Shown: positions 8,355-17,989, counted from the first letter of the stretch. The stretch: DNA of 64,000 nucleotides from Tolypothrix sp. PCC 7712 (GCF_025860405.1 NZ_CP063785.1:4092001-4156000), one strand, 5' to 3'. Notes: generated by a model not told the origin, from the letters alone. Numbers and translations are program-made.

Positions 8355-9857
8355 ATGCAGACTTTGCCTGAGACTCTCCCCGCTTTGCCCGAAATTATAG
8401 ATGGTTTACCGAATATTTCTGGTTGGGAAACAGAGGTTCTCTCAGTAGTGAATCATAATGAGCCTGTTTTCTTACCAAAAACGAATCTCCGCTTAGAAGA
8501 TATTAACGCTGGATTTGCGATCGCTTTACATATGCATCAGCCAACTATCCCGGCTGGCTATGATGGCGGATTGATCAGTAATCTGCAATATATGTTTGAG
8601 CATCCTGGAGAAGGGGATAATCATAATGCCGGGCCTTTTGCCTATTGTTACAGCCGTATGGGAGATTTTATTCCCGAACTCGTCAGCCAAGGTTGCAATC
8701 CCCGCGTGATGTTGGATTACTCAGGGAATCTGTTCTGGGGATTGAGGCAAATGGGACGCAGCGATATTATTGATAACCTCAAGCGTATTACTTGCGATCG
8801 CACTTATCAACCTTATGTAGAGTGGTTGGGTACGATGTGGAGTCATGCTGTGATTCCTTCCACCCCCATAGCAGATATTAAATTACAAATAGTGGCATGG
8901 CAACAGCATTTTGCTGCCATTTTTGGTTGGGAAGCGCTAGCAAGAGTTAAAGGATTTTCTCCACCAGAAATGCATCTGCCAAATCACCCTGATACTTTTT
9001 TTGCTTTTGTCAAAGCACTGAAAGAATGTGGTTACCGTTGGTTACTTGTTCAAGAACATAGTGTAGAAACAATTAACGGTCAATCTCTGATCCACAAACA
9101 TTTACCACATCGTTTAATTGCCCGCAATTCCCAAGGCGAAACAATTAGTATTACTGCTTTAATTAAAACCCAAGGTTCGGATACGAAATTAGTAGGTCAA
9201 ATGCAACCTTACTATGAAGCCAAAACTTTATCTAAACAGCAACTAGGAAATGTCTTAATACCACCCATTGTCAGCCAAATCGGAGATGGTGAAAATGGCG
9301 GTGTGATGATGAATGAATTTCCCAGTGCCTTCAACCAAGCTTGGTGGGATATGGTAAATCACGGTGGAGGTAAAACTGGTGTAGTGGGAATGTGTGGTAC
9401 GGAATATTTAGAATTAATCGCGGCTGCTGGTTGTCAACCCGAAGATTATCCCACTTGTCAGCCAGTGGGACAACATTATATTTGGGAAAGGGTTTCACCA
9501 GATAATGTGCAACCCGAAGCTGTAGAGAATGCCATTTTGGAATTAAAGCAAAATAATCCCAATTTTCATATGGATGGAGCCTCATGGACAAATCATATCA
9601 GTTGGGTGAAAGGATATGAAAATGTCTTATCTCCTATGTATCAATTAAGTAGTGCATTTCATGAAAAAGTCAATGAATTATTAGCAACCCAATCACCAGC
9701 ATCTCTGACTAAAAAATCAAATTACCGCCACCTTCTCTTACATAACTTATTGCTACAAACTAGCTGTTTTCGTTATTGGGGACAAGGTACTTGGACAGAC
9801 TATGCCCGTGAGATTTTTCAACGTGGTGAAAAGTTGCTGCAAGCAAATAATTGGTAA
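8355..9857 (+). CDS. glycoside hydrolase family 57 protein
   Basis: GH57 enzymes act on alpha-glucans (amylase, branching or 4-alpha-glucanotransferase activities). The (beta/alpha)7-type domain starts with GFAIALHMHQPTIPAG, the family motif containing the paired His. KGFSPPEMHLP carries the probable catalytic Glu region and GDGENGGVMMNEFP lies further on. From the ATG at 8355 the protein has 500 aa. That ATG has a GGAG ribosome-binding site 9 nt upstream, whereas the frame also reaches a TTG at 8256 inside repeat-like DNA. Exact substrate cannot be told from sequence. It stands alone, consistent with a glycogen-related housekeeping role. Confidence 0.85.
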   Translation: MQTLPETLPALPEIIDGLPNISGWETEVLSVVNHNEPVFLPKTNLRLEDINAGFAIALHMHQPTIPAGYDGGLISNLQYMFEHPGEGDNHNAGPFAYCYSRMGDFIPELVSQGCNPRVMLDYSGNLFWGLRQMGRSDIIDNLKRITCDRTYQPYVEWLGTMWSHAVIPSTPIADIKLQIVAWQQHFAAIFGWEALARVKGFSPPEMHLPNHPDTFFAFVKALKECGYRWLLVQEHSVETINGQSLIHKHLPHRLIARNSQGETISITALIKTQGSDTKLVGQMQPYYEAKTLSKQQLGNVLIPPIVSQIGDGENGGVMMNEFPSAFNQAWWDMVNHGGGKTGVVGMCGTEYLELIAAAGCQPEDYPTCQPVGQHYIWERVSPDNVQPEAVENAILELKQNNPNFHMDGASWTNHISWVKGYENVLSPMYQLSSAFHEKVNELLATQSPASLTKKSNYRHLLLHNLLLQTSCFRYWGQGTWTDYAREIFQRGEKLLQANNW

Positions 9858-9876
9858 TTGCTAATTCAGGTAAATC

Positions 9877-9912
9877 TAGGATGCGTTACGCCAAAGGCTA
9901 ACACATCCTACG
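9877..9912. repeat. dispersed palindromic repeat
   Basis: AGGATGCGTTA pairs imperfectly with TAACACATCCT around a short centre (CGCCAAAGGC). It is the same repeat family as the elements near 8130 and 19563. Confidence 0.5.
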
Positions 9913-10139
9913 AGCTTCTATAGCCATATTTCAGAAATCAAATATTAATTGTATAGCTGATACCAATTCACGAAATCTTTGCAATGCATGAATAATTTAT
10001 AGGAATGCAAAGCTTTGCACCCCTACTTCATTTATTTGTCACATTCTTTTTTAAAAGTGGTATCACATAGAATTACACTGATATAATGAATAGTCAATTT
10101 TTTTGAATTTGACCTCACTCTTAAGAGAGAAGTAACAAA

Positions 10140-11663
10140 ATGTTACGTCGAAAATGGCTACTCTTATTAACAACCACAGCACTGCTGTTACCGCTAGCAT
10201 CAATTTTAATAGTCAAAAAAATCTGGACAATTCCCGAGTTCGCTTCTGATGAATGGATAGCGACCACTGAAGAGAAAATCATCAATGTTGCTAATAACTT
10301 GCCAGTTGCCAGCGATAATTCAGTGATGGATGACAAGCTGAAAAACGTCATGGGTGAGTTAATTGCCCAAAATCGCTTGGCAATGCAAAAAGAATACCGC
10401 ACAGCACTGGTAATTGGTAATTCTAAATACAAACTCGCAACGGAATTAGCCAACCCCATCAATGATGCTACAGATATTGCTAATTCTTTACGTAAATTAG
10501 GATTTGAGGTGACACTCCTCAAAGATGCAGATTTGCGGCAAATGGAACAAGCGATTGATAATTTTAATCGCAACTTACGTCAAGGTGGCACAGGATTGTT
10601 TTACTATGCCGGACATGGAACTCAAGTAGATGGAGAGAATTATTTAATTCCCATAGATGCACGTCTAGAAAGAGAACAAGATGTGCGATATGAATCTCTA
10701 CCTGTGGGTAAATTACTAAATGTTATGGAAGATGCATCTAACGATGTCAATATCATTATTTTAGATGCTTGCCGTAATAATCCTTTTGGGCGCAAATGGC
10801 GTTCTTTGCAGCGCGGTTTAGCACCACTTACACAGACAGTTAAAGGTACATTAATTGCTTACGCTACTTCACCAGGGAAAACTGCTTTAGATGGCGAAGG
10901 TCGCAATAGCCCTTATACTACAGCGTTGTTGCAACACATGAAAACTCCCAATTTAGATGTGGAGCAAATGTTTAAGCAAGTCAGAGCAGATGTATTAAAA
11001 CAGACTGGTGGTAAACAAACTCCTTGGGAATCTTCTTCTTTAGTTGGTTCATTTGCCTTTAATGCTGTTGGTGGTAATAATGTGGCAACTTCAGCAGGTA
11101 AATCTTCACCACTACCGACAAGTACAACACCAATCACAACTCCTGCAGCTTCGCCAATTACATCTCTTGTGATCACCCCATCGCCAACTTTATCGCCCAC
11201 TGCTGGAACCAGAACCGCATATTTTACCCAACCACCAAGCTTGCTGAAAGCTTCAACTACATACAATCGAGTTAGTGAACCAGGCGCAGTTTATTACTTT
11301 ACGATTAACCTGCCAGAAAATGCTGGCGAACCATTACAAAAAATTACCATCCAACAGCGCGAGGGTTTAGAATACATTCGCTTTCAGCTAGATAAAAGTA
11401 TCGCTTTTGAAGGAACAGAATCTCAAGAGGGACAAAAACTAGAGTTAAAAGATATTAGCAGCGATCAAAAAACTCAAACAGTCTCAATTGCTTTTAACCC
11501 ACCAGTATCTCCAGGTAAAAAGATTACGATTGGTTTACAAGCTAGGCAAAACCCACAATTTGATGGCGTTTATCTCTTTGGGGTGACTGCATTTCCTCAA
11601 GGTGAAAAATCTCATAGCCAATTTTTGGGTTTTGGCAGGTTACATTTTTACCGTCGTAACTAA
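10140..11663 (+). CDS. membrane-anchored orthocaspase (peptidase C14 family)
   Basis: 507-aa bacterial metacaspase relative. The N-terminal hydrophobic segment (about 5-25) is a signal anchor, placing the protease outside the cytoplasm. The caspase p20-like domain (about 85-305) begins RTALVIGNSKY. It contains the catalytic dyad His159 (FYYAGHG) and Cys211 (IILDACRNNP), both intact. A Thr/Pro/Ser-rich linker (about 320-355) leads to a C-terminal beta-rich domain (about 365-505) of unknown role. Such proteases cleave after Arg or Lys. The ATG directly follows AGAGAGAAGTAACAAA, giving a reasonable ribosome-binding site. Confidence 0.9.
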   Translation: MLRRKWLLLLTTTALLLPLASILIVKKIWTIPEFASDEWIATTEEKIINVANNLPVASDNSVMDDKLKNVMGELIAQNRLAMQKEYRTALVIGNSKYKLATELANPINDATDIANSLRKLGFEVTLLKDADLRQMEQAIDNFNRNLRQGGTGLFYYAGHGTQVDGENYLIPIDARLEREQDVRYESLPVGKLLNVMEDASNDVNIIILDACRNNPFGRKWRSLQRGLAPLTQTVKGTLIAYATSPGKTALDGEGRNSPYTTALLQHMKTPNLDVEQMFKQVRADVLKQTGGKQTPWESSSLVGSFAFNAVGGNNVATSAGKSSPLPTSTTPITTPAASPITSLVITPSPTLSPTAGTRTAYFTQPPSLLKASTTYNRVSEPGAVYYFTINLPENAGEPLQKITIQQREGLEYIRFQLDKSIAFEGTESQEGQKLELKDISSDQKTQTVSIAFNPPVSPGKKITIGLQARQNPQFDGVYLFGVTAFPQGEKSHSQFLGFGRLHFYRRN

Positions 11664-11758
11664 ATTATGAATGATGGATTTCAAAATAAAGGGTGTGTTA
11701 TGCCGGAGAATAACACACCTGGAATGGCTAACTATAGATATTATCAAGATTATTTTGA

Positions 11759-13117
11759 TTAAAGTAAGGGTAGCAATACCTGAAATTCTGTACCCTGACC
11801 GAGATGGGAATGAAAATTTAATTTACCTCCATGTTTAGCAGTAATAATTCGATAACTCACAGCTAAACTAGTAGCTTTATCAGCGCGTTTTTCTACTGAA
11901 AAAGAATCAATAATTTGTTGTTGCAATGTGGGTGACATTCCCGGGCCATTGTCAGCAATAGAAATTGAAACCCAGCGAGAATCTGGAGAGCCTGGTTTAG
12001 TAGCTTCTTGTGTAATAATTTTGGTAGTAATTTCAATCTGGGGTTTGTCATTACTTTTTGTTATTTCTGGATGAAACTCCTGCCGCACTGTTTCATTGAG
12101 CAATGTATCTATAGATTCAGTAAAAATATTCATAAATACTTGGCTTAATTGCCCCATAAAACAATATACTGGCGGTAAATGTCCATAGTTTTTGACTATT
12201 TCAATTTCGCCATGAATTCGGCTATTAATTAATAAAACAATACTATCTAAACAGGCATGTAAATCTCCCGGTTTCGGATAAACTTCATCAATATGGCAAA
12301 AGTTTTGTAAACTAGTGACTAGTTTTTTTAATCTTTCAGCCCCAGTGCGAATACTAGCCAGGGATTTGGTTAAATCTTCTTCTAAAAAATCAAATTCAAT
12401 TTCTTCCTTAAGATGATTAATATAATTGGGAGTAGGAGATAATTCTTGGTCGTAAGCGGCTATGAGTTTGAGCAAATCCTGACTATAGTTAGAAACATAA
12501 GTTAAATTACCCCAAATAAAACTGACGGGGTCTAAAATTTCGTGGGCTACGCCATCAACTAAACGCCCCAAACTCGCCATTTTATCAATTTGAATCATTT
12601 GAGTTTGGCTGCGTTCATAACGTACTTGAGTTTCAATGCCGCGAATTTGCCAAGCCGCCAGATTTACTTCATGTACATCCAATAATTTATAAGTATCGGG
12701 TGCCGTTTGTACCACCAATGGTTCTGCCAAAAGTTCAGACGATCGCCTTAAGGTAAGTTGCATCGCTGTCAAAATTGGTGTCGTATCAGGCAATTGTAAA
12801 ATCGTGGTACGGGCATAGCTATAGAGAATACTTAATGGTTGTTGCAAAAATAATTCTTGTCCTTGGGGATGAATCCAAAATTCTAGAAGTCGCCGCCGCG
12901 AAATCATCCCGATGAACTTTCCATCGTCTAGTAAGATAGCTCCTGGTAGCAAAGGATATTTTTCAAAAAACTGGGCAACTTCCACAGACATACAGCTAAT
13001 ATCCACTTGGAAGTCATACATTGACAGATCCTTGAGGGTAGAATCTAAATCGAGATCGCGATCGCTACCTTGCGATAGAAATGGTGCTGATATTTGGGTA
13101 CTGAAATTTTGTGGCAC
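11759..13117 (-). CDS. CBS-like histidine kinase homologue with degenerate ATP-binding motifs
   Basis: 452 aa. Residues about 30-155 look like a CBS-pair sensor (GAILLDDGKFIGMISRRRLLEF). The H-box with His192 (VDGVAHEILDPVSF) is intact and the G1 box DNGPG (389-393) is present. However, the N-box catalytic Asn is replaced (NIFTESIDTL, Glu334), and the glycine-rich G2 box GTGLGLS has become ATSLAVS (415-421). The intact kinase at 19811-23128 in this window aligns residue for residue and keeps NNAIDAL and GTGLGLS. I infer that this protein binds ATP poorly or not at all and may act as a pseudokinase or dimerisation partner. No response regulator is adjacent. Confidence 0.85.
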   Translation of the reverse strand: MPQNFSTQISAPFLSQGSDRDLDLDSTLKDLSMYDFQVDISCMSVEVAQFFEKYPLLPGAILLDDGKFIGMISRRRLLEFWIHPQGQELFLQQPLSILYSYARTTILQLPDTTPILTAMQLTLRRSSELLAEPLVVQTAPDTYKLLDVHEVNLAAWQIRGIETQVRYERSQTQMIQIDKMASLGRLVDGVAHEILDPVSFIWGNLTYVSNYSQDLLKLIAAYDQELSPTPNYINHLKEEIEFDFLEEDLTKSLASIRTGAERLKKLVTSLQNFCHIDEVYPKPGDLHACLDSIVLLINSRIHGEIEIVKNYGHLPPVYCFMGQLSQVFMNIFTESIDTLLNETVRQEFHPEITKSNDKPQIEITTKIITQEATKPGSPDSRWVSISIADNGPGMSPTLQQQIIDSFSVEKRADKATSLAVSYRIITAKHGGKLNFHSHLGQGTEFQVLLPLL

Positions 13118-13705
13118 TTGACACTCTGATTGGTATAAAAACTGGCAATGAATACGCTAACATTTTAGCCTCTACCCATCTTTACTCAATACCCTAGCTT
13201 TAGCTATGATTTACAACTTAATAACTAAGTAATCTTCGCTGAGTACTATGCAACTTCAGAAATTCCAGCGTACCTGACAGTCAAAAATGTTGCCTGAACT
13301 GTACAAACCCCTAAAGCAATTGCTATTAATTGCGATCCCCAATTGTTTAAATACTGTAAACTCTTGATAAAAATCTGCCCAAGACAACACACCAACCTGC
13401 TAAATTGCATTAACTATAAACATAGCCAATTAAATGTAGTACATTAAGTGATTACTCGAGAATATTGGAACCATAGATCGGGTTTGATATTCTTACATAG
13501 TAGTCAGCATCCGTAAATACACTCAAGTAAACATAAGTATCTTCAAAGTAACAGTTGCTTTCTAACGCTGAAGCGTTAATATAAATCCCATATCAACTTT
13601 TGACTAAAATGAGCTTAAATTGTCCCGATCTGCTTTTGATCCCCATTCCGATAGAATGACTAGGCATAACCTAAAAACTCCAAACTGCTTTTGACTGCGA
13701 GGCCC
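13118..13705. other. 588-bp divergent intergenic region
   Basis: Lies between the minus-strand kinase homologue and the plus-strand permease, so it should contain both promoters. A small inverted repeat AACGCTGAAGCGTT occurs near 13565. No NtcA, Zur or other box could be assigned with confidence. Confidence 0.35.
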
Positions 13706-14761
13706 ATGAATCAACTGAACAATGGTTTCACTATTTTTCTGAGTCTGCTAGTCGAGGCGATTCCTTTTTTGCTTCTGGGAGTTTTATTCTCCAGCTTGTT
13801 GCTATTTTTTGTAGATGAGCGCAAACTGGTCGAAAAAATGCCCAAAAATCCCATACTGGGAGCTTTATTTGGTAGTACAATCGGCTTTTTGTTTCCGGTA
13901 TGTGAGTGCGGTAATGTGCCAGTGGCGCGGCGCTTACTTATGCAGGGAGTTCCGACACCAGTGGCAATTGGTTTTCTCCTAGCAGCACCGACAATTAACC
14001 CGATAGTTATTTGGTCAACTTGGACAGCATTTCGCGATCAGCCAGAAATCGTGGTGTTACGAGTCGTATTTTCTTTATTGATCGCCACAATTATCGGTAT
14101 TGTATTCAGCTTTCAAAAAGACTTGAGTCCGATTGTACAACCTGCGATCGCACGTTACCTCAAGTTTAATCCTCCCGCACAGCCAGAAGTGAACAAGCGT
14201 GGTAGACGTTCTCCACCACAACAAAACAACACAGGTTCTAGTTTGTTAAAATCTGGAACCTATTTATTAGGTGGAAAAGCGGGTATGACTACTCGCATAG
14301 ATAGTAATTTAATGCCAGAAACTCCAGCATTATCTAATAGCAATAAACCTCTACCAGATAAACTGCGGTTGTTATTAGATAACATTATCCAAGAATTGCG
14401 CGAGTTAGGCGCAGTGATGGTGTTAGGTAGTGCGATCGCAGCTGCTATTCAAGTACTAGCACCAAGAGAAATTATCCTTGGTCTGGGTGCTGGCCCGATT
14501 ACTTCAATTGTGGCAATGTTGGTATTAGCAGCAGCTGTGTCAATTTGCTCCACAGTAGATTCTTTCTTTGCGCTGTCTTTTGCTTCTACTTTTACTAGTG
14601 GTTCCCTGCTAGCTTTTCTTGTCTTTGGCCCCATGATTGACATTAAAGGTGTGGGGTTGATGTTATCAATCTTTAAAGCTAAAGCTTTATTTTATCTATT
14701 TGCTCTAGCAGGACTATTAACATTTCTGTTCACCTTGTTTTTGAATTTACACGTCATGTAA
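13706..14761 (+). CDS. DUF318/ArsP-like permease
   Basis: 351-aa integral membrane protein from the ATG at 13706; the in-frame TTG at 13691 is less likely. Eight or so hydrophobic segments are arranged in two halves around a hydrophilic central loop (about 155-230). The first half carries the conserved FPVCECGNVPVARRLL motif with a Cys pair, and the second half SICSTVDSFFALSFA. This is the permease superfamily that includes ArsP, and YcgR of Bacillus, which is paired with a TIGR03943 protein (YcgQ). The same pairing occurs here with the gene at 15032. Substrate unknown; Bacillus homologues are linked to zinc limitation, which is only a hint. Confidence 0.85.
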   Translation: MNQLNNGFTIFLSLLVEAIPFLLLGVLFSSLLLFFVDERKLVEKMPKNPILGALFGSTIGFLFPVCECGNVPVARRLLMQGVPTPVAIGFLLAAPTINPIVIWSTWTAFRDQPEIVVLRVVFSLLIATIIGIVFSFQKDLSPIVQPAIARYLKFNPPAQPEVNKRGRRSPPQQNNTGSSLLKSGTYLLGGKAGMTTRIDSNLMPETPALSNSNKPLPDKLRLLLDNIIQELRELGAVMVLGSAIAAAIQVLAPREIILGLGAGPITSIVAMLVLAAAVSICSTVDSFFALSFASTFTSGSLLAFLVFGPMIDIKGVGLMLSIFKAKALFYLFALAGLLTFLFTLFLNLHVM

Positions 14762-14799
14762 ATAAATTAGTCAAGAGTCCAATGTCAAAAATTTCATCA

Positions 14800-15010
14800 A
14801 ATTGGGCATGGGGCATTGGGCATTGGGCATTGAAAACAATTTTCAATTTTGGATTTTAGATTGGAATCCAAAATCGCAAATCTAAAATCTAAAATTCTCC
14901 CTGCTGCATCCCTTGATGGGTGTAGTCAATCTAAAATCCGTCTTGGAAAGTTTGCTCAACGGGGGGAACCCCCGCACGCAACTTTCCGCAAAATCGCAAA
15001 TCTAAAATTG
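14800..15010. repeat. intergenic repeats between permease and partner gene
   Basis: GGGCATT heptamers (about 14805-14834) are followed by two AATCGCAAATCTAAAAT-type units (14872 and 14992) that flank a TTTGCTCAACGGGG...AAC element. This is STRR-type and dispersed-repeat DNA with no coding potential, inserted inside what is probably an operon. Confidence 0.55.
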
Positions 15011-15031
15011 CTTGACCCTTGACCATTTCCC

Positions 15032-15808
15032 ATGAATTCCAACCCAAATCCTACAGTTAAACTCCGAAATTTATTAATGCCTTGGCTGGATGTATTAGCA
15101 ATTACAGCTTGGGGAATTTTAATTCTCAAATACTGGGCTACAGGCAAACTTAACTTATTGATTCACCCCGATTACTTCTGGTTAGCAATTGCGGGTGGTA
15201 TCGCTTTACAAATTGTCGGTTTCTTAAAAGCTGGGCAACTGTTGCGGCGACGGCGACGAGATAATGTTACCAACGCTATGCACCTAAATATATTTCCCCC
15301 TGGATGGGGAAGTGCTTTGCTGTTGACAGCAGCCATTTTGGGTTTCATCATTACACCGCAAGTCTTTGCTAGTGACAAAGCCCTGCAACGAGGTATCACC
15401 GTTGATTCCTTGGGAACTACACGTGTCAAACCCCAAGCATTTCGCGCTACTGTTCGCCCAGAAGAGCGATCGCTTGTGGACTGGGTTCGCACGCTCAATG
15501 TTTATCCAGAACCAGATGCATATACTGGTCAAAAAGCCAAGGTACAAGGATTTGTCATTCACCCACCAGATTTAGGGAAAGAATATATTTTCTTAGCAAG
15601 ATTTATCCTCACCTGCTGCGCTGCAGATGCCTACCCAGCTGGTTTGCCAGTGAAATTAGCAGACCCTAACAATCAGTACCCAGCTGATACCTGGTTAGAA
15701 GTAGAAGGGCAAATGATCACAGAAACTCTCTCTGGTAAACGCCAACTAACTATCGCGGCTAGTTCTGTGAAAACGATTCCGCAACCCAAAAATCCTTATG
15801 TTTATTGA
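15032..15808 (+). CDS. TIGR03943-family membrane protein, permease partner
   Basis: 258 aa with three or four N-terminal hydrophobic segments (about 15-35, 48-66, 90-110). An extracytoplasmic domain (about 120-255) follows and contains the family's FILTCCAADAYPAGLPV motif with adjacent cysteines. It belongs to the YcgQ/TIGR03943 family, which occurs next to DUF318 permeases across bacteria; together they probably form a metal- or metalloid-related transporter. It lies 270 bp downstream of the permease, separated by repeats, and 22 bp before the next gene, so the three genes may be one transcription unit. Confidence 0.85.
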   Translation: MNSNPNPTVKLRNLLMPWLDVLAITAWGILILKYWATGKLNLLIHPDYFWLAIAGGIALQIVGFLKAGQLLRRRRRDNVTNAMHLNIFPPGWGSALLLTAAILGFIITPQVFASDKALQRGITVDSLGTTRVKPQAFRATVRPEERSLVDWVRTLNVYPEPDAYTGQKAKVQGFVIHPPDLGKEYIFLARFILTCCAADAYPAGLPVKLADPNNQYPADTWLEVEGQMITETLSGKRQLTIAASSVKTIPQPKNPYVY

Positions 15809-15830
15809 CATTTGACCCTTGCTCTGAAAC

Positions 15831-17324
15831 ATGACTACATCCAAAGCATTCATTCAACCACTGGATCGCGTCGCGATCGCACTGATGCTGCTAATCAGTT
15901 TGCTAATTGGGTTAATCATCTGGCAAGGTGATGCCGTCAAGCCGAAAGTGCGAACTTTTACCTGGCAGAATCAGCAAATTGGCTCAGAAGATGTTTCCTT
16001 CACCCTCACCTTTAGCCGCCCAATGGATATCAAAAGTGTAGAGGATAACTTAAAAATTGAGCCGCCCCTGGCTGGGAAAATAAGTTGGGCAGGGCGGCGG
16101 ATGGTTTATACACTTTTGACACCAGCACCCTATGGCACGAATTATAAAGTCCAATTACAAGGAGCAAAAGATAAATTTGCTTCCCAAGAAAGTAGTAACA
16201 GGCTAGTCCAGCCGTTTACAGGTGCATTTCGTACCCGCGATCGCGCCATTATTTATATAGGAGTTAATCCTGAAGAAAAGGGGCGGTTAATTCTCTACAA
16301 CTTAACCCAAGAGCAAAAAAAGGTACTCACCCCTAAAGATTTAGTTGTCATGGACTTTGAGCCATTTCCCAATGGGGAGAAAATTCTATTTTCGGCTCGT
16401 ACTACCAATGACCAAGATTTACTTTCGGCCCAACTTTACACAGTCACAACAGGAATTGCTAGCCAAGCGGATCAAGAACCAGAATCACCCGGCAGAGTTG
16501 ACTTAGTTTTAGATAATAAAACCTATCAAAACCTTAAATTTGACTTATCGCCAGACGGAGAAACGATTGTTATCCAGCGCGGAAACAAATCTAATCCTGG
16601 TGACTTTGGGCTGTGGGTAATGCCTACAACCACTAAATCTGGAGAAAAACCCACTGCTAAACCCTTAAAAAGCCAGCCTGGGGGAGATTTTATGATTACC
16701 CCTGATAGTAAAGCTGTAGCAGTTGCCCAAGGCGCAGGAGCAGCAATTTTACCTATAGAAGGGGATGCGACTAAACCTTTAGATTTTCTGCCGCAGTTTG
16801 GGTTAGTTCAAGCTTTTTCCAAAGATGGCTCGCAAGCAGCAATGGTCAAATTCAATACAGATTACACCAGAGATTTATTTTTGGTGACTAACCAAGGTAC
16901 TCAAAAACCCTTGTTAAAAACCACAGGTTCAATTCTCAATTGCCAATTTGATCCGTCTTCCCCAACCCTTTACTGCTTGCTCACACAGTTGGTTTCCAAA
17001 GAACAATACATAGAACAACCCTATGTAGTAGCAATTGATCTGAAAACCGCACAACAAAAACCCCTATTAGTGTTGCCCATCGCCCAGCGAAATGTACACA
17101 TGAATTTATCGCCTGATGGTTTAGGTTTATTATTTGACCAAGTAGTAGCCCAGGAAGTTAATGCACCATTATCAGGCAATACTTTAAAAACTGATGATGG
17201 CGAAGCGATCGCCACTAGTGACCTATGGTTAATGCCGTTATTACCAATCGCTGACACTACTACTGCGGATATCAAGCCCGAAAAGCTTCCCCTCAACGGA
17301 TTCGATCCATATTGGCTACCTTAA
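15831..17324 (+). CDS. membrane-anchored Ig-like/beta-propeller protein
   Basis: 497 aa. An N-terminal signal anchor (about 14-32) is followed by an SbsA-type bacterial Ig-like domain (about 55-135, FTLTFSRPMDIKSVEDNLKI). The remainder is a series of beta-propeller-like units with recurring DLSPDGETI, MITPDSKAV and NLSPDGLGL signatures, as in TolB/PD40-type repeats. It probably acts in the periplasm as a binding or scaffolding protein; no enzyme motif is seen. It starts 22 bp after the TIGR03943 gene and is probably co-transcribed. Confidence 0.75.
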   Translation: MTTSKAFIQPLDRVAIALMLLISLLIGLIIWQGDAVKPKVRTFTWQNQQIGSEDVSFTLTFSRPMDIKSVEDNLKIEPPLAGKISWAGRRMVYTLLTPAPYGTNYKVQLQGAKDKFASQESSNRLVQPFTGAFRTRDRAIIYIGVNPEEKGRLILYNLTQEQKKVLTPKDLVVMDFEPFPNGEKILFSARTTNDQDLLSAQLYTVTTGIASQADQEPESPGRVDLVLDNKTYQNLKFDLSPDGETIVIQRGNKSNPGDFGLWVMPTTTKSGEKPTAKPLKSQPGGDFMITPDSKAVAVAQGAGAAILPIEGDATKPLDFLPQFGLVQAFSKDGSQAAMVKFNTDYTRDLFLVTNQGTQKPLLKTTGSILNCQFDPSSPTLYCLLTQLVSKEQYIEQPYVVAIDLKTAQQKPLLVLPIAQRNVHMNLSPDGLGLLFDQVVAQEVNAPLSGNTLKTDDGEAIATSDLWLMPLLPIADTTTADIKPEKLPLNGFDPYWLP

Positions 17325-17483
17325 AGGAGCTAGAGGTTAGGCTTTGTGTGAACTGCGAGATAATTCTACACATTTGATATGTGTGGTTATGTAACCAAGT
17401 AAGAAAGTATGGGTTTACCACATCTTAGTTCTTAGTGAGGTTGTGTTACATTAGCAGTACTTGCACTTGCAAAGTATTGAAAA

Positions 17484-17500
17484 ACAGAGAGGAAACCATT
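17484..17500 (+). promoter_or_regulatory. ribosome-binding site with AUU start codon of infC
   Basis: The sequence ACAGAGAGGAAACC directly precedes ATT at 17498-17500. The AGAGAGGA core sits 4-5 nt before the codon. No ATG, GTG or TTG occurs in this part of the frame that would give an IF-3-like N terminus. The arrangement fits the known infC autoregulation by start-codon discrimination. Confidence 0.72.
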
Positions 17501-17989
17501 ATCGCAGTCCAAAAGCAACTAATTAACTCACAAATCAAGGCACCTCAAGTCTTCTTGATTGACCATGAAAATAACAATCGCGGTTTAGTAGATACATCTG
17601 AAGCTCTACAAATAGCGCAGAGTGTAGAGCTTGACCTAGTTTTAGTTTCCGAGGGCAAAGACGCTCCAGTTGCCAAGATACTTAACTATGGCAAGCTTCA
17701 GTATCAAAAGAAAAAGCGTCAAGGACAGAGTGCTAGGCCAACAGTCAAGGAAGTTAGACTCCGCCCAAATGTTGGTGTCGCTGATTACAACTTACGCATT
17801 CAGCAAGCACTAACATGGTTGAGTAAAGGCGATTCAGTGAAGTTTGCCATTCGTTTACGAGGCCGAGAAAATCAATATCGTGACAAAGCTGGAGAACTAT
17901 TAGAACGCATTGTCAGCGATTTGAGTGAAGTAGGTAAAGTTCAATCACTCGATAAACGTTCGCTGATTGCTCAAGTTATTCCTGCGTAG
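17498..17989 (+). CDS. infC: translation initiation factor IF-3, divergent paralogue, AUU start
   Basis: 163 aa from an ATT codon at 17498-17500, preceded by AGAGAGGA at the right distance. The frame can be extended to a GTG at 17435, but that adds a Cys-rich stretch unlike any IF-3. AUU starts are the hallmark of infC and allow IF-3 to repress its own translation. The N-domain (about 1-75) is followed by the signature KILNYGKLQYQKKK and the C-domain (VKEVRLRPNVGVADYNLRIQQA). Canonical IF-3 has PPVCRIMDYGK, whereas here it is APVAKILNYGK. I therefore suspect a second, divergent copy rather than the main housekeeping one. It lies about 200 bp upstream of dnaN on the same strand. Confidence 0.85.
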   Translation: MIAVQKQLINSQIKAPQVFLIDHENNNRGLVDTSEALQIAQSVELDLVLVSEGKDAPVAKILNYGKLQYQKKKRQGQSARPTVKEVRLRPNVGVADYNLRIQQALTWLSKGDSVKFAIRLRGRENQYRDKAGELLERIVSDLSEVGKVQSLDKRSLIAQVIPA

